Assembly (NCBI GenBank): GCA_028564705.1
Contig: JAPXFQ010001943.1
Location: forward strand, 620,001-684,000
From: Apricaphanius iberus
Lineage: Eukaryota > Chordata > Actinopteri > Cyprinodontiformes > Aphaniidae
Length of the DNA: 64,000 nt
Direction of reading: 5' to 3'
The translations under genes were made by a program, and so were the position numbers. A model generated the notes under the pieces. That model did not search any database, had not been told where the DNA came from, and saw only the letters and a program-made list of their open reading frames with translations. Position 1 is the first letter of the stretch. Each line of letters opens with the position of its first letter. This document shows, piece after piece, positions 53,935 to 64,000 of this stretch.

Positions 53935-55120
53935 AGTTTATTTGTATGGCGTCGATTCACAAAAGGCAAGGCACTTTACAAGAAAATTAATTTCAATACA
54001 ATTATAAAAATATTCTAATCAGTTTAAAGTTTTCTATGTAAGGAATCCCAGAAAATTTTATTGTGTTATTCACGTGAGGTTGTGCCCAGAACATGCAGAC
54101 TCTAACCACAGCAATCCCTTAGTAATCCCTCATACTGAGCAAGCATGTAGCGACAGTGGAGAGGAAAAACTTTAAGGGGCAGAAACCTCCAGCAGAACCT
54201 GTCTCATTACAAGAGGTCATCTGCCATGACTGTCTCAGGGTTTGAGAAAATAGAGAAGAGGCACAAAGAACAAAAGGAACTGATGTAAGAGTACTTTATA
54301 TATTAAAGAAAGTAAAAAGTTGACAACAGGACATGGAGGACGTTCTGTCCCCAGGAGCATTATCTTAATTGATGCGCCCCATCCAGCAGGCACTGCAACT
54401 GAGCAGGATACCAGACTAGGTTTAGCTTCTATGGAGAGAAAAACAGAGAAAAAAAGGTTAACAATCGTAATAACAGCTAAAAATGTATCTGATGAGTAGT
54501 AGAAGAGAAAAGTAGAAGAGTGAAGAAAAATGGTCAGCCTTACCAACAGTCTGAGCCTATAGCAGCATAACTACAGAGATAACTCAGGATAACCTAAGCC
54601 ATTCTAACTATAAGCTTTATCAAAAAGGGAGGTTTTAAGCCTGGTCTTAAATGTAGACAGGGTGTCTGCCTCATTGAGTAAAACTGGGAGCTGTTTCCAC
54701 AGGAGAAGACCCTGATAACTAAAATATCTGCCTCCCATTCTACTTTTAAAAATCCTAGGAACTACTAGTAAACCTGCAGTTTGAGAGCAAAGTGCTCTCT
54801 TAAGAACATATGGAACAATCAAATTGCTTATATATGATGAAGCGTGATTATTAAGGGCTTTATACATAAGGAGGAGGATCTAAAACTCTATCTGGATTCA
54901 ACAGGGAGCCAATGGAGGGACGCTACAACAGGAGAAATGTGATCTCTCTTTTTAATAGTCATCAGAACTTTTGCCGCAGCATTTCTGATCAACTGAAAGC
55001 TTTTAATTGCATTTTGTGGACTTCCTGATAATGGGGAATTACAGTAGTCCAGCCTTGAAGTAACAAATGCATGGACTAGTTTCTTACCTTTTCTCACCTT
55101 TTGCAACTTGGATGAGGAAA
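53935..55120 (-). mobile_element. L2-like LINE 3' end with RT C-terminus
   Basis: Minus strand: 55106-54888 encodes VTSRLDYCNSPLSGSPQ ... LIRNAAAKVL ... ISPVVASLHWLPVESR, then 54867-54604 encodes the C-terminal domain (ALNNHASSYISNLIV, GGRYFSYQGLLLWKQLP, FKTRLKTSLFDKAYS). The 3' UTR runs to a TATTTGTATGGCG edge at about 53940. A frameshift separates the two frames. The 3' UTR block is shared with 14765-15045. Confidence 0.85.
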
Positions 55121-56596
55121 ACTAAGGATTAGATGTTCAAAAGAACTTTAACTATTAATTGGTGTACAGTGAATTTGTAAATCTGAATGAAAGATGGTTG
55201 CAACTCCTCCTCACCCAGTACTTCTAGGAATGTGAAAATGTAAACAATTGGAAGGAGTTGACTCATTTATTTTTCCACATTTCTACTGCTATAGCCAGGT
55301 TTCTGATAGGCAAAACAAATCAAATTTATTATCACAAATCAAGTAATTTACTAATAGTCTTTGAAGAGAGTTCAAATGTTCAATTAACCGCATATAATTG
55401 CCTTATTTTTTTTGTTTAGTCAAATTCGTATTTATTTGAATTAGATTTTTATAATTTACTTTTGTTAGGTTAACTTTTAGTCTCAATGGGGTATTAAGTG
55501 GGTAACAGTAAAGAAGCTGCAAAGAGAGGGGTTAAACTATGACTCTGCTTCCTGGTCTAGACCATGGTTTGTCAGTATATTAACTGCAGGTAGGAGCAGA
55601 TTTAGGATTGAAGAAGATTCGGGGATTAGCCCAAATGAATAGTTTTTTTTTTAAGTATGTACAAAAACTTGTTGCTTAAAATGAGGCTGCATCTTAACTT
55701 TTAAATTCTGACCACCAAAAAGCAGATGAAAAGCACTGGATTACACATATATGAACTTATATGATTTAATTAAGCAAAACAACATTATTGACCAACAATA
55801 ATAACTATCAATAATGTCCAGTCACATTTCTGGCATGATAAATTGGAGAACAACAATTTAACAGCTAATAGCAGAAACAAATTTGTGATGCATATAATCT
55901 AGTTTTGATCAATATTAAATGAATCACATAAAATAGCACAGATCTACAAATAACACATTACAAATACAGGGTCAGTCACCAGTGCTGACTAGTCTCGATA
56001 AATGTATAATCTTTCAAACATTTCACTTTTTATTACATAAAAATCTTGCGAAGTGCTTGAGCAATGTTAAAATCCAATAACTGGGGACATCCAAATGTTT
56101 AATCTCAAATTTTTCAAGTGGCAAGGTGCTAAATTTAGATTTCTTAAAAAAAACTACCTCAATAAGTGTTTTTTGTCTTCGTAGCTAGCAAGGATAAGAC
56201 TAGATGGTTGATATTTTAATAAAAGTGCACAACCAACTTTTGCATTTTGCAAAATGACACACTTCACTTCCCTCCTCTTTTATTTAAAATCTAACGTTTC
56301 AACTCAGTCCATGCACTTCATTTACCTATTTTAGAGATTGCGCTAGACGTGTTTTTTGTCCATTTTGACTGACTTATAATTTATTTGTACCTGTCAATTT
56401 TTTAATTCTATGTGTGGGGCTGGTGCTGTTTATAAGTAATACCAATTTAATTAAATATGGTGTCTGACAAACTTCCCTGGACTTACTTTACCTGGACTCC
56501 ATGCATTAAGCTGAAAGTATCTGCACATTTGCCACCAAGTGATCTGACCTCTATGGAAGACCAAACCTGACATTATTAAAAATAAAGAGAAATATA

Positions 56597-56799
56597 TATA
56601 TTTTTTTGTTTTTCCTTTTTCTTATTATGTGCATTTTCATCAAAGCATATATATTTTATTTTTCCTTTTCTCTATATTTGCATTTTTGCAATGAAATGTA
56701 CATATTTTGTTTGTCCTTTTTCTTATTATGTGCATTTTCGTGAAATAAAAAAAAGTATTTTGTTTTTCCTTTTCCTTATAGGCCTACATGCATTCTTTG
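56597..56799 (+). repeat. 53-bp minisatellite, 3.8 copies
   Basis: Three full 53-bp units (56597-56649, 56650-56702, 56703-56755) and a partial fourth. Each begins TATATTTT/TATTTTGT and contains TTTTTCCTTTTTC followed by a TGCATTTT core. Unit length is exactly 53 in all three full copies. Confidence 0.85.
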
Positions 56800-57510
56800 T
56801 TTTTTAATTCTCCCGTCTCTTCTTTTTACTTTACCTTATGCATTTCTGTCTCATTATGCAAATGAGGAAGGCTGCATGTGCAGATCGATTGTGCATGCCT
56901 GGGCTTTTGGCCGTTTCAGGAGAACGCCTTTTTTGATTTGAAGTAAAGTCTTACTGGAGGTGTCTCCGACGACTGCAGAAGAATTAAAGCATGTTGCTAT
57001 CTTAGCTGAAAGTAATACAGTCAGTATTGACTACTCATTGTTTCTTGTAGACATTTTGAGTGAGAGGCTACTCCACTTACCTGCAGACATGGATAATGAA
57101 GCTGTCCCCTTAGTCAGCCCTTCTCATTTGCATATATATGTTTTTATTTTTTTATTATGTCAGTTTTGGTCCTCCATAGTCTGCAGGTATAACAAGGTGT
57201 TAATAGAATGCACACTGGTTTAAGATTGATATCCTGGCAGATGTATGTTGCTGATAAGCTGATTTCTAATTGGAGGTTTTTATTATTTTAACTATTTCTT
57301 TTGAACTTTTGAACAATTGGACCTGTTTAAAGCCAGTAACTCAGACGAGGAGTGCATCTTGATCTGTTTTATTTTATTAGTGAGAGGTAAAGCCAATTCT
57401 CATTACGTTTGGTTAAGGTACTGGACTAACCTAATTTTATCCTTTTGTGTAGGTTGGCCTTCTACTGTTTCCTTTGTTTAGAATGCTATAGTTTTAGTCT
57501 TTTAAGGCAT

Positions 57511-59555
57511 CTCTCCACTAGTACCTTTTGCCGAGCCGTACTGTACTGGTACTATCGGTAACGCGACTCGACACGGCTTGACTTGTTAAGTGTTGCTTCA
57601 CAGTTACAACAAACCAGAGCGTCTAAAGTGAGCGGGTCCGTCATATGGTGGGCGGCCCCAGAGTACGTAGCGGGGAAGTAAACAAAGGCTGGGAGAAAAC
57701 AAAGAACAAAACGACCAACAAAACAAACGACCTCACTAGCAATCCTGAGCTTCTTGCTCAGTTTGTGGATATTTGTAGACGCACGCCGAAGAGAAAGCCA
57801 CTCTAATCAAGAATAAAGACCCCTGAAAAGATGCACACTGCAAAGAAAAACACGATGGAGTAGTACAAACGAGTGTGAGAAGCTCTGCAGGAGAATGACC
57901 CTCAGGACCCCGGCAGCTTGTGTGGGTAAGCCGATGCAAATACTATCCCAATGTGATGGGCTATAAATATGCTCTGGGTATTTATATATTCGCTAAAGCC
58001 CAGCGTAAAAACCTATGTTGACAAATTGGCTTTATTATTAATTATTCTGTGTGTGCGTGTTTCAGATGACGGCGCTGGGAAGTTGTCGCAGCCGACCGTC
58101 GGTTTGGTCATTTAACTGCATGGGTCTTGCAGTGATGAGACGTTCTTCTGGGTTTCACCGAAGCTCAGTAGCTGCAGAACTTCAGGATGTCGGAACAAAT
58201 TAATCTACATGTGCAGCAAACTACATCCAGCGCTGGAGCGACGCAGCTTTTCGCCTCTGTGTCCCCTTAAAGAAAGGAGTTGCTATACACATGCTACAAA
58301 TTATATGAATTACAAACCACAACTGTATGTTTTGTAAAAAAGCTGTGTGCTTTGAAAATGTTTTCAGTTTTTTTAAATCACCACTACAATGGGTTTTACA
58401 GATATTATCCCATCTTTGAGTAGGCTTCGGCTTTTCAGCAGCTTTCAAATGTATGCAATGTACTTATTTAGGAGCGCAAGACTTTTAAAAAAAACTTTTA
58501 ACAGGCAGAGCAAATGTTACTATCAGACTTTTAAAATGTTCCTGAACCCTGATGTCAGACATAATTAGGTAAAATGATTCCACCAACCAGCGTGTAATGA
58601 AACTACAAATGATAATACAAGCGTGTAGCTTGGATATTTTATTGGACAGGTATAAAAAAAGTTCAGAACCAAAAGTCCAGTTGCACATGTCTGTGGGTCA
58701 TGGTTTAGTCTGCAGCATCCCAGGAAGGTTTGACTGAAGGCAGATTGAAGGCATCGTATTATCTCCACCCTCCATAAGCCGGTTTCCTGCTTCTGCTCCA
58801 TCAGAAGAAGGTGTTGATCCCACTGCAATGGATCGCAGATATATTTTTTAAGTACTATGCTTACAGTGCATTTAAAACATACACTAAGAATTAAAATTAA
58901 GGAATAGAAACAAATGTCTCACTGTGCTGCAGAAAAATTAATTAGGTCATACTGAAGATAATATGCAGCTGAATAGGTTAATATTGTGAATAAAATATAC
59001 AAGCGGCATGAAATTTGCTTCTTACCGAGAGTAGGAGGCAGCAAGTTCAGGACTTTGGTGTTCTCCGTTTCTTTGCTTCGGCCTGCAGGTGAGAGCTATT
59101 GGCTCTGAACCGCAGTCAGCTCCGACTCCTCCTTGATAATCCTCTCACAGCAAGCAGCTCCATCCAGCTCACACAGAGTCTTCTCTTCAGCACACAAACT
59201 CAGAAATGCTGAAACTCTGTTTGGATCACAGAACTGGTTTTTAACGTTGTCATTGTTCTTCAGCAAACACTAAACACATCCACTCGCTGTAGCGATTTCA
59301 AAATGGCGGTCGGCTTGTTGTTAAAAGACGCTGTCATGTTACTATCCAGTGACTCCGCCCTCCAGCCAATCAGTGACCGACAGCCATCTGACGTCGCTTT
59401 TCAGTACCAGTTCAGCACGGATGGAACCACAGCAGAGGTGGTACGAAAAATAGTATCGGCTCTGAGCGGCTCAGGCAGACTTCTGCTGGTGGAGAGTAAA
59501 GGGTTCTGCGGACGAGTCGATCTGAGCTGAGTCGAATCGTACCGGTGGAGAGATG
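57511..59555. mobile_element. PIF/Harbinger-like DNA transposon, about 2.05 kb, no intact ORF
   Basis: The left end AGGCATCTCTCCACTAGTAC and the reverse complement of the right end AGGCATCTCTCCACCGGTAC match at 18 of 20 positions. Both are flanked by TTA, the PIF/Harbinger target (TWA). Sub-terminal CGACTCGACACGG and CGAGTCGATC words are also inverted. No open frame inside resembles a transposase or Myb/SANT protein, so it appears non-autonomous. Confidence 0.75.
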
Positions 59556-60307
59556 CCTTTAGTTATAGAGGGAAACTGTAGCGTTAGCTCTTGTTTATTC
59601 TCTGTTTGGAGGACATGTGGTGTCCCTGACAGTGAAGCTGGGGTTTTAGTTTTTATTGCCTAAAGGGACCAGCTGAAAGGGGATTTTTTATTTTATTGTT
59701 GTGTTCACCTTTGTTTTGTGTGTTTACGTTAGTGAGCACCTAGGTGTTTTATTTATTTTTATTAATTCCCACCCAAGCAGTCGAGTTCAAATAGTTTTCA
59801 AAACTGGTATCAGGTGAGTGTTTCCAGGGCCACAATAAGTCTCTGTTTTGTTTTCTTTCTAGATAAACTCTTAACTCCCCCCCCCCAAAAGCATCAATAT
59901 TAATTGTGAGCAACTATGATGCAAATTTAACTTTAGAGTCACATATTTGTTATATTTTACAAACTTACCTGTGTGAAGGTTTGAGTGGAAAAAGAATAGT
60001 TGCTTTCTTATCACCTGCTATAGCTATTTAGCTGAGGTTGTACCACTGGACTCCTATCTATCTAGCCATCTGGAATACCTAGAAATGCTGACATCCTTCT
60101 TTGTATCCAAAAAGAGTTTCTCCAGCAGGTTTTGGACTGAAGACCAAGGGGTTCTCCCTGTGGGCCTGGAAAGCCTCGAATAAGATTCATCCAGGAGACG
60201 ACCTGATCAGATGTCTGAGCAATATTACCCAACTCTTTCCATAGCACAGGAAAAGCAACTCTACTTTAAATTTCCCACAGATGATGGAACCCATCAGCTG
60301 ATCTTTA

Positions 60308-60430
60308 ATGCCTCTTTTCCACTTGGGTCTGCTTGAGTCGTGCTGGGTCGGGTCAGCCTGTGCCAGCATGGCCTGGTTGTGTTTTATTTGCCATCTCAGA
60401 AACGCGGAAGTGACCGAGGTCATGGGCTAG
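60308..60430. repeat. PIF/ISL2EU-like transposon end
   Basis: TGCCTCTTTTCCACTTGGG followed by a GTCGTGCTGGGTCGGGTC motif resembles the ends of fish Harbinger-class MITEs. Only one end was found. Confidence 0.4.
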
Positions 60431-60439
60431 CAAAGTGAT

Positions 60440-60575
60440 GTTCATCTTTTTTCTGCACTATCTATCCTTTGCACTGTTGTGGGTAGGAGTGGTGTCTATT
60501 TCCAGATGCCATTGAGCGAGAGGCAGAGTACACCCTCGGCAGGTCGCAGGTCCATTTCAGGGCAACCCTTTACCT
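60440..60575 (-). repeat. Rex3-like LINE fragment, diverged
   Basis: GGTGTCTATTTCCAGATGCC, GCGAGAGGCAGAGTACACCC and CAGGTCGCAGGTCCATTTCA match the better Rex3-like copies with many changes. Confidence 0.6.
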
Positions 60576-60867
60576 AAAGGGAGAAATCCATCCTTCTGTT
60601 TGGGAATCATGGCCTCAAACGTAAAAAACCCTGTACCGAATGCATCTTTTGCTTAAGAAAATTACAGAAAACTTTACGCCCAGTGGTTTGAACAAGTCAT
60701 TTTCATTTGATTACTGGTATGGGGATAGTAACGCGTTAGATTAGTCATTGCCGAAAAAGGAGTCATATAGCGCATTACTCCTAATATGACCTCCTACTAA
60801 GTGCAGCGTTACTAAGTGCCGCGTTACGGGCATCACTGGCTGCAACTATATAATATGCTCTTTGCTC

Positions 60868-61003
60868 TATCCATCCGTCCATTGTCTATTCTCACTAATT
60901 CCTATAGGGGCTTTGGGGGGGCAAGTACCTATCTCCACCTTTCATAGGGCGAGAGGCAGGGTAAACGCTGGACACAGGCCATAAGTCCATCAAAGGGCAA
61001 CAT
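60868..61003 (-). repeat. Rex3-like LINE fragment, diverged
   Basis: CCATCCGTCCATTGTC tail at left, then ACCTATCTCCACCTTTCA, GCGAGAGGCAGGGTAAACGC and AAGTCCATCAAAGGGCAAC. No clear duplication. It abuts the Myb/SANT-like relic to its right. Confidence 0.65.
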
Positions 61004-61149
61004 AAGCGCCATTAATGCTGCCATTGGTGCTGGCATCAGTGAGCCTTTTTGTCTTTCATAAGAGATCGGCCGGTGGCAGCAATTTGCCTCCATCAGGTGC
61101 TTTTCACAAAAGACTACGTCATCATGGGATAAAGGGGGGTATGGGCGTG

Positions 61150-61400
61150 GTGTCCAGGCGTTGTTAAAGGTTGCATATAAAGCGTGAGACGGAAGAGTCA
61201 GTGGTAAACAGAGAAAATAGATGGACATAACTTTTAAAAAATATTTTACCCCGATTGAAGTCCTGCTTATCAAGTCTTTTTCGGATCCGCTCCAAAAGGT
61301 GGCTGTACTTCAGAATCAGAACTGTGAGCTGTGAACTGTCTGGTGATCTGCTCTTCAGCTCTGAAATCCAGAAGCTTCTTGACTTCTGCATCAATTCAGT
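61150..61400 (-). pseudogene. Myb/SANT-like domain relic, probably transposon-derived (copy 2)
   Basis: The minus strand encodes EVKKLLDFRAEEQITRQF (across a frameshift) and HLLERIRKRLDKQDFNRGK. It aligns with 36837-37060 along about 220 bp, including shared non-domain sequence (AGTTATGTCCA, GACTCTTCC, TTTATATGCAACC). It is broken, and its orientation is opposite to copy 1. Confidence 0.55.
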
Positions 61401-62079
61401 TTGCCAACTCAGCTGATACAGTTTACAAATACTAAATTAACTCTGCAGGTTTAATTGCATTTTGCACTAACTTTGAACTAAATGCTTCATCCAAACAAAC
61501 ACGTCGGCTACTGCAGCTGGTGCAATCAATTAATCTGTTGGTAAGGTAGCGCGAGCTCACTTCCTGTTTACAGGCTAGAACGAGCTTTCCGTGCACACGA
61601 AAAGGGACGCACAGAGGGGGAGGTGCTGGAACACAGAAGCTTTTTTCATAAGCCTCTTATTTTGGACGGACCGTGGAAGTTGATTGGAAGAGGTTTTCCC
61701 AGGGTTTCTCGCTGTAGAAAGAATGAGAATTACTTTTAAGTTTTTTGAGTTTTTTGAGTTTAAGAACTCCTAACTTATAGGTGGCCACTGGTATATGAAG
61801 AGCATTTTTTGCATTTAAAAAAAAATGTTTTAAAATCAAATCGTATACCCTGCCTGTAAGTTAATCAATGTGAATAACCTATTTCTAAATACTATACTAT
61901 AAACTATAGTATACAAAGTAGTAGTACAAAAAGTACTATAAACATTGTCATACTTTTTACAACTCTGTGAATCATATCCTGCAAATCCTGTTTTTTTTTG
62001 TCTACCAATTGGCCGTTTGGCCCAAATCTCTGTTTTGATATTATATTTTGCATGGAGGAGCAAAAGGCTAGGTTATAGT

Positions 62080-62290
62080 AACAATAATAGATTGCACTTA
62101 TATTGCACTTTTCAAGACCCTCAACGCGCTTTACAATCCTATTTTTTATTCAATTTAATATTCACGAACTGGTGGAAGCGAGCTACGATTTTAGCCACAG
62201 GGCAGACTGACAGTAGTGAGACTGCCATGCAAACTGCACATACTACTGGAGAATTCCACTAGGGGGCAGAGTACAGAACTCAGACCCAAT
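62080..62290 (+). repeat. Dispersed teleost repeat
   Basis: GCACTTTTCAAGACCC, AACGCGCTTTACAATCC and ATTCACGAACTGGTGGAAG phrases belong to a very common fish repeat of unclear class. It ends near CACTAGGGGGCAGAGTACAG. Confidence 0.5.
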
Positions 62291-64000
62291 AGAGTGCTGG
62301 ATTTGTAGAGAAGAAACAGAACAAACATAATGACCATAGAGGAAGTCATCAACTGGTTAATTTTCAGATTAAGAATGGAAAAGACACAGCAGCAATGTCA
62401 TAGATGGTATGTAAGACAATATTCACCGCTATTTTTGCTTGTTTTCTTGTTGCTTTTTCCACCGTTGACCCCGCATTCGTACAGCTGGTCAAATAGCGCT
62501 CTACACTCCCCCTAGTGGTTACTCACATATTGCAGAGGACGCACACAGACGACGCTTCAAACAAACGCAACATATGATTAAGAGCAAAGGACTTCTTCTT
62601 CTTCTGGTTCCATACCATTGTCTGTACACATGATGACTGAGGTCCCGCCCCTGGCTTCCGACTGGTGGACAAAAAGACTGCACATCCACGCTGACTGCAA
62701 TCTCAGGAAAATAAAGCCATGTAATCCCTTATTTTAAACATAGTAACTGTATTCAAATTACCACCTGTTTTAATGGTAACTCTCAGAGAATACAGTTTCT
62801 CATAATTTGTATTCTAAATACCTAACAGCGGTACATGACTTTGTTACTACCCAACACTGGTCGCTAATGAACTAATTAGCCTGCGCAGAGTGAAAAAAGT
62901 AAAATCGAAATTATACTTACCGAAGCTTGGCAGATGAAGAACATATTTTGCCAAAAGACAGTGACTATACAAGCAGAAAATATATTAAAAGACAGAAAGA
63001 GATGACCAAATAGACAATGAAATCAGGCTAGCAGTCTTAAATGCAGCAAAATGTCTATTAAAAGACGATCTGAACTTCAGAAATAAATTCACACATCTGG
63101 GATTGACAGCAACATTGCTGTTAATCAGATCTCTCTAAATAATTCTGCCTCATTACCACAGTAAAAGTCGCTGTAAAACTTTATTATGAGATCAGGACCA
63201 ATCTGCTCCTCTTCTGATTTCACTTCTCCGCTGCTATTCCTCTTTTTTCTGTTTTCTTTTTCTCCCTTTTCTTAATCCCCCTCACCCCACGTTTTTCTAC
63301 CACCTACCGGTCTGTTTGCCCCCCCAGCCCCACTACCCCCTCGCTCCACAGACCCATCCTTTTCTCCTATGGTCCCTGTCTTTGCTCTGTAGTCTGCAAC
63401 CTGTGGAACCAATTAGACCTTGTAAGCGGAGGCCTTTTGCCCCTGTCGTGTGGTCTGTTTAACTTGCCGCTCCATAAGGACCTTTCCTCGTAGCGTGACC
63501 ACCACCTCGCCTGTCTCAGTGGGTGGGTTTGAGGGCTTTGAGAGGGGGGTTATATGTCACTGTAGGAGCTGGTGGGGGACCACCAAGTCTCCTTTGAACC
63601 CAGGTCCCGACTGAAACGGCAAAATACAAGTATGGAATGTTTTTAAGCATCTTATTAATGCACACGTCTTGTATGTGTTAGTTTATTGGAGGCCATTTAG
63701 GATAGGGTTCATCTACTTTAAGGGCAAACAAACTCGTTCTTTTAGCCCCGGAAAGTCTCTCTTTAGCCTCTTTTTTACCCTCACCCCCAGCTGCCTGGAA
63801 TGCTTTTAAAAATTCACTGTCAGACGCGGAGCAACATGGGACGCTGGGAGATTGTCACATTCCAAAGCAGGGCATTTTTTTTAGTTGCTCTTCACGTGTC
63901 AATCAGCGACACTATCTCCTTGTCACCCTCAGCACCCCACCCCCCACTCCCACCCCCACCCTCCTCCTTCCAGTCCACCTTTGAGAAACCCAAAACATAC

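Larger units (their letters stand above)
28900..64000. other. Gene desert upstream of fgf8
   Basis: No host gene was recognised in 35 kb on either strand; open frames are short and lack family motifs apart from transposon pieces. The transposon relics are listed separately. Nothing recognisable was seen in 29.1-31.1, 31.8-33.2, 33.5-36.8, 37.2-40.8, 42.4-44.6, 48.6-53.2, 55.2-56.5, 59.6-60.3, 61.5-62.0 and 62.3-64.0 kb. Given the neighbour, this is the expected place for distant fgf8 enhancers (inference). Confidence 0.6.

Overview
This window is nuclear DNA from a teleost fish. It has spliced genes with GT-AG introns, AT-rich spacers, and a dense load of fish-type transposable elements (L2-like and Rex3/RTE-like LINEs, Tc1-like, hAT-like and PIF/Harbinger-like DNA elements). 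The species cannot be read from the sequence alone. Nothing prokaryotic, viral or CRISPR-like is present.

Three protein-coding genes are supported, each reconstructed exon by exon with consistent splice phases. (1) poll, DNA polymerase lambda, minus strand, coding exons between 16258 and 7571, 569 aa. (2) dpcd, plus strand, coding exons between 17138 and 21296, 202 aa, head-to-head with poll across a short shared promoter carrying an ETS-type site on each side. (3) fgf8, minus strand, coding exons between 28077 and 23679, 217 aa, convergent with dpcd. The order POLL(-) DPCD(+) FGF8(-) matches the tetrapod locus, except that FBXW4, which lies between DPCD and FGF8 in human, is missing. Only about 2.4 kb separates the dpcd and fgf8 stop codons.

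Layout: 1-7.5 kb is spacer with a 107-bp duplication and an L2-like LINE relic split by a second LINE. 7.6-16.9 kb is poll, whose introns hold Tc1-like, PIF/Harbinger-like and LINE relics. 16.9-21.5 kb is dpcd, with a nested MITE pair in intron 1 and a Tc1 relic in intron 5. 21.5-23.7 kb is non-coding and may hold fgf8 3' regulatory DNA. 23.7-28.1 kb is fgf8, with a Rex3-like insertion in its largest intron. 28.1-64 kb is an approximately 36-kb gene desert upstream of fgf8. The desert is made of non-coding DNA, possibly regulatory, and many transposon relics, several of which have exact target-site duplications and nesting that give their relative ages.

The genes do not form one pathway. poll and dpcd probably share a bidirectional promoter (DNA repair and cilium assembly respectively), and fgf8 is a developmental signalling gene whose distant enhancers would be expected in the flanking non-coding DNA. 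I found no convincing undescribed biological system. The most useful observations are the compact fbxw4-less fgf8 locus, the conserved fgf8 alternative splice acceptor, the bidirectional promoter, and the cleanly delimited nested transposons.
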